NCBI RefSeq assembly: GCF_023145695.1
Contig: NZ_JAJHVV010000001.1
Coordinates: forward strand, 1-64,000
Direction: 5' to 3'
DNA from: Vibrio amylolyticus
Lineage (GTDB): Bacteria; Pseudomonadota; Gammaproteobacteria; Enterobacterales; Vibrionaceae
Length of the DNA: 64,000 nucleotides
Part shown: piece by piece, positions 38,327 through 47,062 of the stretch
How positions within the stretch are numbered: position 1 is the stretch's first letter
Layout of the letters: the number at the start of each line of letters is the position of its first letter
Notes under the pieces: generated by a model
Told to the model about the DNA's origin: nothing
The model's database searches: none
What the model saw: only the letters and a program-made list of their open reading frames with translations
Position numbers and translations under genes: made by a program

Positions 38327-38851
38327 ATGAAAAAATCAATCATCGCAACGGTCGTTTTGGCATTGGTGTCTAGCACTGCATTTGCAAGCGCTCAAGAAAC
38401 AACGATTTCAAACGCTCAAGACTACCACCCAGGCGCTATTAACAATCAAGATCGCCTTGGAGACATTGACCCAAACTACCAACTCACCATGCCGTCAGAG
38501 AAAGAAGGCTACACCATGTACGACAACCCTTACATGTCTGAGAAGGGAACGTATTCAACATATGAAAAGCCAAATCCAGGCGATGATCGACACGTAGCTG
38601 ACGCAGGTTCGTTGAAAATCACTCATGGTCAAGGTGGCGTCATCATGACCGATTACACCACAAAAAATGGAGAGAACGCATTCTCAGTGATGTGCGGCTA
38701 CACATCGGGCCCTTCATACTGGGCAGACAGCAAGCCAGCCAACGTATGTAAAGACGCTCAGGCACTGGCCATCGCACTTGAGGCTAAAGATGAGTGGGAA
38801 CAGAAACCAATGACTTACACCATCGCGCCAGCAAGAATCAGCATCGATTAA
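38327..38851 (+). CDS. exported hypothetical protein of the MBL operon
   Basis: From the ATG at 38327 (TTGGAG ribosome site) the protein has 174 residues and a signal peptide ending in STAFAS (about residue 20). The mature part has two Cys (MCGYTSG and NVCKDAQ), likely a disulphide in the periplasm, and a conserved-looking middle (SLKITHGQGGVIMTDYTTKNGE). I recognise no family. It lies 118 bases behind the MBL gene on the same strand, probably in the same transcription unit or with its own weak promoter. Confidence 0.7.
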   Translation: MKKSIIATVVLALVSSTAFASAQETTISNAQDYHPGAINNQDRLGDIDPNYQLTMPSEKEGYTMYDNPYMSEKGTYSTYEKPNPGDDRHVADAGSLKITHGQGGVIMTDYTTKNGENAFSVMCGYTSGPSYWADSKPANVCKDAQALAIALEAKDEWEQKPMTYTIAPARISID

Positions 38852-38978
38852 TCGAGCGCGATCACTGGCTTTTCACTCACACAAAGGTTTTCACTGGCAC
38901 AAGGGAATGGAAGCAAAGGGATCAGCTCAACACTCGGTTGATCCCTGACAAACTAACAAATTACGCAAGGTCTATTCT

Positions 38979-39488
38979 ATGAAAAACATCACTAAATATC
39001 TTATTCTTACATGCTCACTCATGGCGCCAATGGCCGCGATTTCCGCAGAACACAATCATAGCCATAATCACTTCAACCCAGCGTTAGAGCAGTTAGGCAA
39101 TGACATCATTGGGCTAACGGTTTGCTACAAAAACGGTTACTTGTCGGATGAAGAGCAAGAGCCCGCTTTTACCAACCTCATCAGTCATGCTGACGTATCA
39201 GGGGAAGAATTAGGGTTGTTTTACATGGATAAGCTAGGGCCGAAAGCGGAAGAAATCATGAGTGACAAAAACGCAAGAGCTCTTTGGACAGTAGACTACT
39301 GCTCTGATTTAACTCAACGGTATCTCGATACAGATCAACTGGCGAAAACGAAAAACTCACAACACGACCATTCCCATGATCATGGTCATAGCCACGGTCA
39401 CAGGCACAGCCACGGCGAACATGTTGAGGTATCAGCAGAGACGTTAGAGCATGACATTCAGCAAGGTCGACTGCTCAGCATTCAATAG
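38979..39488 (+). CDS. periplasmic histidine-rich protein
   Basis: The 169-residue protein has a signal peptide (cut near Ala23) and two His-rich stretches. One is right behind the cleavage site (EHNHSHNHF). The other spans about residues 130-150 and is built of HDH, HSH and HGH repeats with 12 His. The middle is helical with two Cys (VCYKNG, YCSDL), probably oxidised. Such stretches bind Zn, Ni or Cu. Being third in an operon with an exported zinc-type MBL protein, it may buffer or deliver metal; this is inference. Confidence 0.72.
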   Translation: MKNITKYLILTCSLMAPMAAISAEHNHSHNHFNPALEQLGNDIIGLTVCYKNGYLSDEEQEPAFTNLISHADVSGEELGLFYMDKLGPKAEEIMSDKNARALWTVDYCSDLTQRYLDTDQLAKTKNSQHDHSHDHGHSHGHRHSHGEHVEVSAETLEHDIQQGRLLSIQ

Positions 39489-39530
39489 TCGTCTAGCCGT
39501 CGCTCACGACGCAAAACATTGGTTAGTGAC

Positions 39531-39572
39531 TAATGCTTAATGCTTAATGCTTAATGCTTAATGCTTAATGCT
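39531..39572. repeat. tandem repeat, six exact copies of TAATGCT
   Basis: Six perfect copies of the 7-base unit, followed by TAAG, in the spacer behind the His-rich gene. Copy number of such a repeat is expected to vary between strains by slippage. It is outside any gene and not near a start codon, so phase-variable control is not evident. Confidence 0.95.
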
Positions 39573-39623
39573 TAAGTTAAGACGATGCGGAACACAGTTG
39601 TTCCAATAAAAACGATTCCACCT

Positions 39624-39657
39624 AAATAGGGGAAAAGCTTCGGTTTTTCCCTTATTT
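39624..39657 (+). terminator. rho-independent terminator of the MBL operon
   Basis: Stem AAATAGGGGAAAAGC / GTTTTTCCCTTATTT around a TTCG tetraloop (with wobble or mismatch positions). The TTCG loop and flanking A/T runs are typical. Confidence 0.8.
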
Positions 39658-39753
39658 CTGCCGATGCCCTCAAAACAAACCATGCGCTTAAGTTCAATTT
39701 TTTTATCCTATAGACCTCAATAATGGTTACACCCTACCCATAAGGTAAAGTTA

Positions 39754-40173
39754 ATGAAGCAGTCCATTATTCATATCGCATTAGTCGTCAATGATTACGA
39801 TGAAGCCATCGACTTCTATGTCAATAAACTCAAATTTGAACTGATCGAAGACTCTTACCAACCAGAGCAGGATAAGCGTTGGGTTGTGGTTTCTCCCCCC
39901 GGCTCTAATGGCGTGACGTTATTGCTTGCCAAGGCCTCAAAGCCTGAGCAAAACAATTTCATTGGCAATCAATCTGGCGGCCGAGTATTCCTATTCTTGA
40001 GCACCGATGATTTCTGGCGCGACTACAACCTAATGGTGTCTGAAGGGATTAAGTTTATCAGAGAGCCCCAAGAGCAAGACTACGGAACCGTTGCTGTCTT
40101 TGAAGATCTTTATGGCAACTTATGGGATTTACTGGAACTCAATATTAACCACTCATTGGCATCTCGAAACTAA
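39754..40173 (+). CDS. VOC-family (glyoxalase/bleomycin-resistance fold) protein
   Basis: The 139-residue protein is two beta-alpha-beta-beta-beta units forming one VOC domain (IHIALVVNDYDEAIDFYVNKLKFELIEDSY ... VAVFEDLYGNLWDLLELN). Metal ligands are probably the His at position 6 and the Glu in LLELN. VOC proteins include glyoxalases, dioxygenases and antibiotic-binding proteins; which applies cannot be read. A GGTAAAG ribosome site precedes the ATG. First of a run of small single-domain genes on this strand. Confidence 0.85.
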   Translation: MKQSIIHIALVVNDYDEAIDFYVNKLKFELIEDSYQPEQDKRWVVVSPPGSNGVTLLLAKASKPEQNNFIGNQSGGRVFLFLSTDDFWRDYNLMVSEGIKFIREPQEQDYGTVAVFEDLYGNLWDLLELNINHSLASRN

Positions 40174-40261
40174 ACGTCTAGACAATCGAGACGTACAAAT
40201 AATTCCCACACCACAATTTCACCTTCTATAGTTAAGGGCAGTAGCTATAGGAGAATTCGCC

Positions 40262-40621
40262 ATGAGTTTAATTGGGATTGTACAAAAAGGTTGGGAGTCG
40301 GTTGGCGCAGGTGAGTTTGATACGCTTGTCAACGATTACGTTGAAGAGATGGTATTTATCATGCCCGGCCAATCAAACGTTTTAAAAGGACGAAGCGCCT
40401 TTCGAACCGCACTTGATAACCTTGGACAGATTCTCCCACCCGGATTCGAAATCACTGGCCTAAGGCATATGCAAGGTGGCAGTGAAGTTATTTCAATCAT
40501 TAACTGGAAGTCCAACAAAGTACACGACTCTCAACTCACGGTATTGTTTAAGTTTACCGATGAAAAGATAACGGAAGAGCGATGGTTTATTGATACCAAC
40601 CAATGGTTGAGCGCATTTTAA
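40262..40621 (+). CDS. SnoaL/NTF2-like protein
   Basis: The 119-residue protein is a single NTF2-like cone fold (GWESVGAGEFDTLVNDYVEEMVFIMPGQSNVLKGRSAFRTAL ... FTDEKITEERWFID). Members are small-molecule isomerases, cyclases or simple binding proteins. No catalytic residue can be assigned with confidence. Good GGAG ribosome site. Follows the VOC gene by 88 bases; a small hairpin (ACGTCT / AGACGT) lies in between. Confidence 0.78.
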   Translation: MSLIGIVQKGWESVGAGEFDTLVNDYVEEMVFIMPGQSNVLKGRSAFRTALDNLGQILPPGFEITGLRHMQGGSEVISIINWKSNKVHDSQLTVLFKFTDEKITEERWFIDTNQWLSAF

Positions 40622-40648
40622 TTACCCCTCACAGGAGCGTAGAACGCA

Positions 40649-40849
40649 TTGTACCTAATAGAAGAAAAGTCCATTACTTGCCCATACTGCAATGAAAAAA
40701 TTGGCGTGACCATAGACTTAAGTGATATGAACCAAAGTTATATTGAAGATTGCCAAGTATGCTGCCGCCCTATCTCTTTTGTTATTTCTGAAGGAGTTAA
40801 TGAGGCCCTAATCGTCAATGTTTATCGTGAAGACGACACTTATAACTGA
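40649..40849 (+). CDS. CPXCG-type cysteine-rich small protein, TTG start
   Basis: The 66-residue protein has CPYC (residues 11-14) and CQVCC (about 35-39), the zinc-ribbon pattern of the 'CPXCG motif-containing' family common in gamma-proteobacteria. The only start codon possible is TTG at 40649, because an in-frame TAG lies at 40640 and no ATG follows before the first cysteine pair. AGGAG lies 11 bases upstream. Role unknown; zinc binding likely. Confidence 0.8.
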   Translation: MYLIEEKSITCPYCNEKIGVTIDLSDMNQSYIEDCQVCCRPISFVISEGVNEALIVNVYREDDTYN

Positions 40850-40963
40850 GCCACCTCGCTTGAACAATAAGCCAAATCATGACATATAACGATAGTGCTT
40901 GGTCATGAATACTATTCTTGAATACCAGCCAGTCGATTTAATGTAGCTAAGGAAAGCGAGTCT

Positions 40964-41437
40964 ATGATCAACATAGAAAAACTGTGTAAGTCACATTTTG
41001 ATGCCGTTCGTCTTATAACGCTAGCCGACGAGCAAATCAAGTTTGCAGGTACGGCCGATGATTTCTTATCTCAAGGGAGTGATACCACCCACCTTCATAT
41101 CATCAAAGACCAAGATACCATTGTTGGTTTCTTTAAATTGGATACTGCCTACGCCTCTAGCCATGACTTTTGCCCTGGCAGTGGATTAGGTTTAAGAGCC
41201 TTTGTTATTGATAACAAACAACAAGGTAAAGGGCTCGGTACGAAAGCGGTGACAGCCCTGTTCCCATACTTGAAAAACCACTACGCTTCGTTCGACTCCA
41301 TTTACTTAACGGTGAATTGCAAGAACCCAAGCGCGAAAGCGTGTTACCTGAAAGGCGGATTTGAAGACACTGGAAAGCTGTACCTTGGCGGTGCTGCTGG
41401 CCCTCAAACCATCATGAGAGGTCAAATCAAACCTTAA
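40964..41437 (+). CDS. GNAT-family N-acetyltransferase
   Basis: The 157-residue protein is a single GNAT domain: an N-terminal variable part, IVGFFKLD (beta 4), the acetyl-CoA loop KQQGKGLGTKAV (about 85-97) and the C-terminal VNCKNPSAKACYLKGGFEDTG motif. It is probably a small-molecule acetyltransferase. Ribosome site AAGGAAAG before the ATG. The substrate is unknown. Confidence 0.87.
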   Translation: MINIEKLCKSHFDAVRLITLADEQIKFAGTADDFLSQGSDTTHLHIIKDQDTIVGFFKLDTAYASSHDFCPGSGLGLRAFVIDNKQQGKGLGTKAVTALFPYLKNHYASFDSIYLTVNCKNPSAKACYLKGGFEDTGKLYLGGAAGPQTIMRGQIKP

Positions 41438-41499
41438 GCATACACAGTAAACAATCACCAATCAGTCCGTTTACGTTAAACCATCACAAGGAAGTCAAC

Positions 41500-41913
41500 A
41501 TGAGTAAATTACTAACAGGAAGCTGCTGTTGTGGCAGTGTTGAGTACACTGTCGAAGATGACTTTAAGCTTTTCTTCTTTTGCCACTGTCAGCAGTGTCG
41601 AAAGCTAACTGGCTCTGCACACGCATCAAACCTTTTTACTTCACCAGACAACATTAAGTGGAACAAAGGCCGTGATAAAACCAAGCGATATGAGCACCCA
41701 GAGCGCTCGTTCGCGAGAGTCTTTTGTACCGACTGTGGTTCGGGCCTTCCTTTTCAATCGAAAAATGGGAAATTCCTTATTGTTCCAGCAGGCAGCTTAA
41801 ATGAAGAGCCTTCTAAACAGTTGGACGCACAAATATTCTGCGCCGAGAAAACCGACTGGCATAAGGTTGGTTTACAAGCCGTAACCGTCGATGGCTTCCC
41901 CAACCCAAAGTAA
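41500..41913 (+). CDS. GFA-family (CENP-V fold) zinc protein
   Basis: The 137-residue protein has the GFA zinc ligands: CCCGSVEYTV (residues about 9-11), FCHCQQCRKLTGS (about 27-33) and FCTDCGSGL (about 73-76). The family name comes from glutathione-dependent formaldehyde-activating enzyme, but most members have no proven activity. It is followed after 11 bases by the isochorismatase gene, so the two probably share a transcript. Another family member is at 48511-48924 in the cassette region. Confidence 0.87.
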   Translation: MSKLLTGSCCCGSVEYTVEDDFKLFFFCHCQQCRKLTGSAHASNLFTSPDNIKWNKGRDKTKRYEHPERSFARVFCTDCGSGLPFQSKNGKFLIVPAGSLNEEPSKQLDAQIFCAEKTDWHKVGLQAVTVDGFPNPK

Positions 41914-41924
41914 CGGAGACGAGT

Positions 41925-42464
41925 ATGCTAGAAAAAAACAATACCGGGCTGATCATCATCGATGTACAAGGAAAACTCGCTCATTCGGTTCATGAGAACG
42001 AAGCGTTGATAGCCAACTGCACCACACTGGTTAAAGGTGCATTAGCGTTAGATCTTCCAATTGTATGGGCAGAACAAATTCCACAAAAACTTGGCGCTAC
42101 CGTTCCACAAATTAACTCACTGCTGCCCGACCACCAACCCATCGACAAATTCACATTCAGTGCGTGTGATGAACCCCGCTTCTTAGACGCGATAAAAAGC
42201 GCAGGTGTCGATTCATTCTTAATTTGTGGTATCGAAGCGCACATTTGCGTGTACCAAACGGCTGCCATGCTAAAAGGGATGGGCTTTAATGTGGAAGTAG
42301 TGACCGATTGTGTTTCTTCGAGAACGCCTGAAAATAAAGCGTTAGCCATCAATAAATTAAACCGATTAGGTGTGCAATCGACAGGGCTAGAGATGTGCTT
42401 TTATGAACTGGTAAAAGACAGCCGCTCAAACTCTTTTAAACCGATACTTAACCTAATCAAATAG
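41925..42464 (+). CDS. isochorismatase-family hydrolase
   Basis: The 179-residue protein is a single isochorismatase-like domain with the catalytic triad visible. These are Asp13 in LIIIDVQ, a Lys in PIDKFTFSAC, and the nucleophile Cys in ICGIEAHICVYQTA. Family members hydrolyse amides or enol ethers of small molecules (nicotinamide, isochorismate and others); the substrate is not readable. CGGAG ribosome site; tight spacing to both neighbours suggests an operon GFA-isochorismatase-Nudix. Confidence 0.88.
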   Translation: MLEKNNTGLIIIDVQGKLAHSVHENEALIANCTTLVKGALALDLPIVWAEQIPQKLGATVPQINSLLPDHQPIDKFTFSACDEPRFLDAIKSAGVDSFLICGIEAHICVYQTAAMLKGMGFNVEVVTDCVSSRTPENKALAINKLNRLGVQSTGLEMCFYELVKDSRSNSFKPILNLIK

Positions 42465-42472
42465 AGGCTTTC

Positions 42473-42925
42473 ATGATACCACTCAGTACAGCGATTGTTT
42501 CTGGTGTCGCTATTTCAAACATTAATGGCGTCACTAAGATCCTTCTGATGAAGCGCACCAAAGGGGGGTATTGGTGCCATGTAGCCGGTTCTATTGAAGG
42601 CGATGAGAATGGATGGGAAGCCATCATTCGGGAATTCAAAGAAGAGACCAACATCGACGTTCAATGCTTGTACAACGGGCACTTCATCGACCGATTTTAC
42701 GAACCTCACGTCAACGTAATGCAGTTGATTCCGGTTTTCGCGGTCTACTGCCCTGATAACCAAAAAGTGGAACTGAACGATGAGCATACTGAATACAAAT
42801 GGTGCTCATTGGAAGAAGCGATTGAGCTTACTCCCTACCCTGGTCAGCACGATGTTTATAGGCACATATGGTCTTACTTTGTAGACAATAAGCCAAACGA
42901 GCGATTAAAAATAGAACTCGGTTAA
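42473..42925 (+). CDS. Nudix hydrolase
   Basis: The 150-residue protein has the Nudix box GSIEGDENGWEAIIREFKEET (about 39-59), which keeps the metal-binding REFKEE. It has Asn where the consensus has the last Gly (ETNI instead of ExGU). It would hydrolyse a nucleoside diphosphate linked to another moiety. The start lies 8 bases behind the isochorismatase stop; AGAGG ribosome site. Probably third gene of a small operon. Confidence 0.87.
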   Translation: MIPLSTAIVSGVAISNINGVTKILLMKRTKGGYWCHVAGSIEGDENGWEAIIREFKEETNIDVQCLYNGHFIDRFYEPHVNVMQLIPVFAVYCPDNQKVELNDEHTEYKWCSLEEAIELTPYPGQHDVYRHIWSYFVDNKPNERLKIELG

Positions 42926-43019
42926 TTGATGTGGCAAATTAAAAATCTACTCAGCCTTATCAAGCAGACAGCTTAATTAGGCGTTAGTAGTAAATATGGT
43001 TTAATAACAAGGAGCTTAG

Positions 43020-43646
43020 ATGTTTCCATTAGAAGTATTTATCGCATATACGTTGGCTTGCCTTCTGTTGGTTATTTCCCCTGGCCCAGATAACCTATTA
43101 GCAATTGGGCGCGGTATGAGCCAAGGAAAAGTCGCAGCCATCGCCTCTGGTGTTGCATCAGGAACGGGAATCCTATTTCACGTATTCGCTGCAACATTTG
43201 GGTTAACGCTTTTAATCCAAACCTCGGAACTGGCCTTTTATGTCGTCAAGTCTATCGGCGCGCTTTATCTGCTTTGGCTTGGTATCAAAGTGCTGCGCTC
43301 TAGAAACTTGTTCTCACTAGAGCCTGCTAAAAAACAGTCGATCAAAACCATCTTCTCTACAGGCTTTTTGTCTGCGGCGTTAAACCCAAAACCCGGCATG
43401 TTCGTGCTTGCCTTTGTTCCTCAGTTTGTTGATCAGAATTTAGGTTCAGTCACCGTGCAAATGATTGGTTATGGCGTATGGTTCGCAATACTGACTGCAA
43501 TTGGATTTAGCTTAATGGGTGTTTTCTCATCTAAGATTTCAACATGGCTAACCAACAAGCCAAAATTAGTCTCGGGAATGAATATTGGTGCGGGTATCAC
43601 GTTTATATCATCAGGATTGGCGGTTGCTTTGATGAAGCAGCGTTAG
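43020..43646 (+). CDS. LysE/RhtB-family exporter
   Basis: The 208-residue protein has six predicted membrane helices and the family's N-terminal signature ISPGPDNLLAIGRGMSQGKVAAIASG (about 19-44). Also typical is NPKPGMFVLAFVPQFV in the middle. LysE-type proteins export amino acids or their analogues with proton exchange; the substrate is not readable. AAGGAG ribosome site. Monocistronic, with about 95 bases to the Nudix gene. Confidence 0.9.
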   Translation: MFPLEVFIAYTLACLLLVISPGPDNLLAIGRGMSQGKVAAIASGVASGTGILFHVFAATFGLTLLIQTSELAFYVVKSIGALYLLWLGIKVLRSRNLFSLEPAKKQSIKTIFSTGFLSAALNPKPGMFVLAFVPQFVDQNLGSVTVQMIGYGVWFAILTAIGFSLMGVFSSKISTWLTNKPKLVSGMNIGAGITFISSGLAVALMKQR

Positions 43647-43708
43647 GTTTCACGTTACTGAGAAACTCGTATTCCTAAAAATAAGCTATGGCCTAAATAC
43701 AGAGCTAT

Positions 43709-44500
43709 TTAATCGATAGCCATACTGCGCCAATATGGGTTGCTGACATCAATAATACTCTCGCCAGTCTGTTTATTGAGCCGCAAGATACCATCTTGCA
43801 TTACGCTTTGAATGGCACTCGATATCTCACCACAGAGCGCCATGCCTCGTGAGGTGTTTTGACAGACATAAAATACATCTAACACGGATATTGGGTAGTT
43901 AACATCATATTTAATCAAGTGTCCTTTAGGGTGATCTTTGATGGCATTAAGAGTGGATGTATCATCCCCAACAATAATGTCGATGCGCCCCTTCAACAGT
44001 TTATCGACATTAATATCATCGTTATCTGCGTACTCTATTTTTATTGCTTCATTACCGACGATTTCCTCACCATAGCTGTACCCTTCTACAGCCCCGACAC
44101 TCATGTATTCCAATTCGCTGACTGTCATGTTCATCGTATCTTCTAGCGAATATAAAACGATTCTTTTTAACCAGATGGGATCGGTGACAATCACCTCTTC
44201 TCTCTTTTTAGGAACGTTCTCCCATAGCTCTGGGAAGTAAGCCAGCAACGCATCGTTTTTAAACAGTTTTTGGATTCGTTTGGTTGAATGAATCTTTGTC
44301 TCCACATCTAACTCTGCCCGAAGCAGTATCTCTTCATGCAGTTCAAGGAACAAACCGCTCCCATCTTCCATCACTAAACCGGGAATATAATAGCTCCCAA
44401 CGGTATAGGGCTCGGCACTAGTCGTCGCGGGAACAAGCAAGAAAATGAACGATATGAGAAAACCTTTGCTCATACCAAAGCTGACCCATTCTCTTTTCAT
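43709..44500 (-). CDS. periplasmic solute-binding protein, SBP_bac_3-like
   Basis: The 263-residue protein has a signal peptide (cut near Ala28-Glu29) and a bilobed family-3 solute-binding fold (GSYYIPGLVMEDGSGLFLELHEEIL ... GRIDIIVGDDTST). There is no ABC transporter gene nearby, as with the relative at 9884-10648. It has two Cys (YVCQNTS, ALCGEIS), probably a disulphide. Amino-acid-like ligand by family; the actual ligand is unknown. It is convergent with the LysE gene, and the second cassette group begins upstream of it. Confidence 0.78.
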   Translation of the reverse strand: MKREWVSFGMSKGFLISFIFLLVPATTSAEPYTVGSYYIPGLVMEDGSGLFLELHEEILLRAELDVETKIHSTKRIQKLFKNDALLAYFPELWENVPKKREEVIVTDPIWLKRIVLYSLEDTMNMTVSELEYMSVGAVEGYSYGEEIVGNEAIKIEYADNDDINVDKLLKGRIDIIVGDDTSTLNAIKDHPKGHLIKYDVNYPISVLDVFYVCQNTSRGMALCGEISSAIQSVMQDGILRLNKQTGESIIDVSNPYWRSMAID

Positions 44501-44709
44501 CTTTATCGCCCCAAGAAATTTGCATTCATAAAGTATCGTCTGCCAAGATGAAAACGCAAGATAGAGGAAGCCTACTCTCTATCGATTCGTAACCTCGCTA
44601 GGCTGCCCTAATAGGCTTGGTGTTCTATACGGATTAAATCCGTAACATACCCGCTATGAGCTCACTATAGTCACATAACAAACTGATATAATTTGAGTTT
44701 AATAAAACT

Positions 44710-44766
44710 CTAGCGCAATATAGACGGATAGATAATACGGAAAAATTCCGCCTATAAAGCGTTAAG
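44710..44766 (+). repeat. short attC site (57 bp class)
   Basis: Runs from CTAGCGCAATATAGACGG to CCGCCTATAAAGCGTTAAG. The arms TATAGACGG and CCGCCTATA pair at 8 of 9 positions, and the outer ends (CTAGCGC and GCGTTAAG) pair imperfectly. It resembles the short site at 1981-2044 and marks the start of the plus-strand cassette group. The spacer from 44501 to here holds no gene. Confidence 0.55.
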
Positions 44767-44791
44767 TTTCTATCAGTAATATGGAGTACTC

Positions 44792-45457
44792 ATGCAAGAA
44801 AGAATGATGAACGATAAAGAAAGGTATTTAATGGAGCGAATGGAAAAAGACGCTTATCTTTTACGAAGAAAAGATCTCTTCGAGCGTCAAGAGAGGATGT
44901 TCAACATATTGCCAAAGTTATTAGTTCCTATGATTTTCTTGTTCATGGTGATGATGTTAGTAGAACCAGCGCAAAAACTAATGACTCAGTATGAGAGAAT
45001 ACTAGCGGCTGAAGCTTCAGGAATGGAGCGGCTCCCGGATCTTAGAAACCAAATAGATGTGTTAGAAAAACAGCTTGTATCATTATCAAGTAAATCTATC
45101 GAAAGTAGGATAGCTACCATTGAGAAATCAATTGAAGTTGGTGATATTGATGTTACTGAAGTAGCTACATTACAAAAGTTAAAAGCAGACTTCGAAGTAT
45201 TAAATTCCTACATGTTTACAGACCCTACAGATTTAGTTGAGCTAAAAACACTTCAGCGGGATTACAAGGAGTTAAAAGAAAGCATAAGCAGTTACGTGCA
45301 TAAAGATGTGGTCGCACGTGAGCTGAGTTTTTTGACGAACCTTTTTTATACAATCTTAGCTTTTTTGGGTATTTTAATTTCTATTGTAGGAACATCTTGG
45401 TATACGACAACTAAAAAGCTCAAAAGTTTGAATAGTGAAGTGGAAAAAGAAACTTAA
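44792..45457 (+). CDS. cassette-borne two-helix membrane protein with coiled coil
   Basis: In this 221-residue protein the first 35 residues are highly charged (MNDKERYLMERMEKDAYLLRRKDLFERQERM). A membrane helix (about 40-60) is followed by a long coiled coil (about 70-180) and a second membrane helix (about 188-212) near a charged tail. I recognise no family. GGAG ribosome site before the ATG. The stop codon is part of the VCR-type attC that follows, so this is a cassette gene. The topology suggests an envelope complex or stress function, but nothing shows it. Confidence 0.75.
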   Translation: MQERMMNDKERYLMERMEKDAYLLRRKDLFERQERMFNILPKLLVPMIFLFMVMMLVEPAQKLMTQYERILAAEASGMERLPDLRNQIDVLEKQLVSLSSKSIESRIATIEKSIEVGDIDVTEVATLQKLKADFEVLNSYMFTDPTDLVELKTLQRDYKELKESISSYVHKDVVARELSFLTNLFYTILAFLGILISIVGTSWYTTTKKLKSLNSEVEKET

Positions 45458-45576
45458 CAAACGCTTCAAGTCGATTCGTAACGCTCGGCACTTTTGGCGT
45501 CTATTTAGGCTTATGTGATTACGGTATCCAAGTTAAGTTCAGTGGATCGTCACTCACAACTTAAGCGGGCGTTATA
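45455..45576 (+). repeat. integron attC site (VCR-type, about 122 bp)
   Basis: Starts TAACAAACGCTTCAAGTCG, overlapping the stop codon of the upstream gene, has GATTCGTAACGC and GGATCGTCACTCACAACTTAAGC as inner blocks and ends GCGGGCGTTAT. The outer ends TAACAAACGCTT and TTAAGCGGGCGTTA pair imperfectly. This is the most typical Vibrio attC in the window. Confidence 0.9.
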
Positions 45577-45671
45577 TGCACTTCAATGTGATATGCATCG
45601 AGTTTGCTAATTGTTCACACTTTACTTTATTTTCTTCCTGTTCAAGATGATTAGAAACCAAGGAGGAGGTT

Positions 45672-46055
45672 ATGAGTAGAAATATCAAGTTTGTTTCTGA
45701 ACGACATCACTGGTCTGTAATTATATTTACATTGTCGTGTTATCTAATTTTTAGCGCTTTCCTTTCATGGAGAAAATCGCTTGAATTTAACTTTCAAAGT
45801 TTTGTTACGTTTACTTCATTCTATTTAGGGTTCTATATCCTGTTTAAGGTTAAGCACGAGAAATACTTAACTGAGGATAATGGCGTTTTCTACCTCCGTA
45901 GTATCAAGTCAACTTTATACCTTAAAAAAGGTTTGTTTGGACAGCCATATATCGAAATTACGTCATTAACGAAAAATGGATATTATCGAGTCAATGTTCG
46001 ACAGAACCAAATATCGATACAAGATTGGAATCTAATGCTAAGTAAATGCATATAA
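45672..46055 (+). CDS. cassette-borne small membrane protein
   Basis: The 127-residue protein has two membrane helices (about 15-35 and 43-62) followed by a beta-rich, basic cytoplasmic or periplasmic tail (YLKKGLFGQPYIEITSLTKNGYYRVNV). I recognise no family; the layout resembles small PH-like membrane proteins. Strong AAGGAGGAGG ribosome site. About 100 bases lie between the cassette junction (45571) and the start, room for a cassette promoter. The stop TAA is again the first base triplet of an attC core, which an IS110 element interrupts. Confidence 0.72.
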   Translation: MSRNIKFVSERHHWSVIIFTLSCYLIFSAFLSWRKSLEFNFQSFVTFTSFYLGFYILFKVKHEKYLTEDNGVFYLRSIKSTLYLKKGLFGQPYIEITSLTKNGYYRVNVRQNQISIQDWNLMLSKCI

Positions 46056-46060
46056 CAAAC
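46053..46060 (+). repeat. left piece of an attC-like site interrupted by IS110
   Basis: TAACAAAC, the conserved attC core, overlaps the stop codon of the 127-residue cassette gene exactly as at 45455. The expected continuation is missing because the IS110 element follows. Confidence 0.65.
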
Positions 46061-46077
46061 GACTATGGCGTCAATAA

Positions 46078-47040
<963 letters not shown>

Positions 47041-47062
47041 CTAACTCTTGCTTGCGTAATGC

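Noticed and set aside
39531..39572. Regular short repeats as a CRISPR array
   Set aside because: The unit is 7 bases and directly tandem without spacers; no cas genes are in the window.
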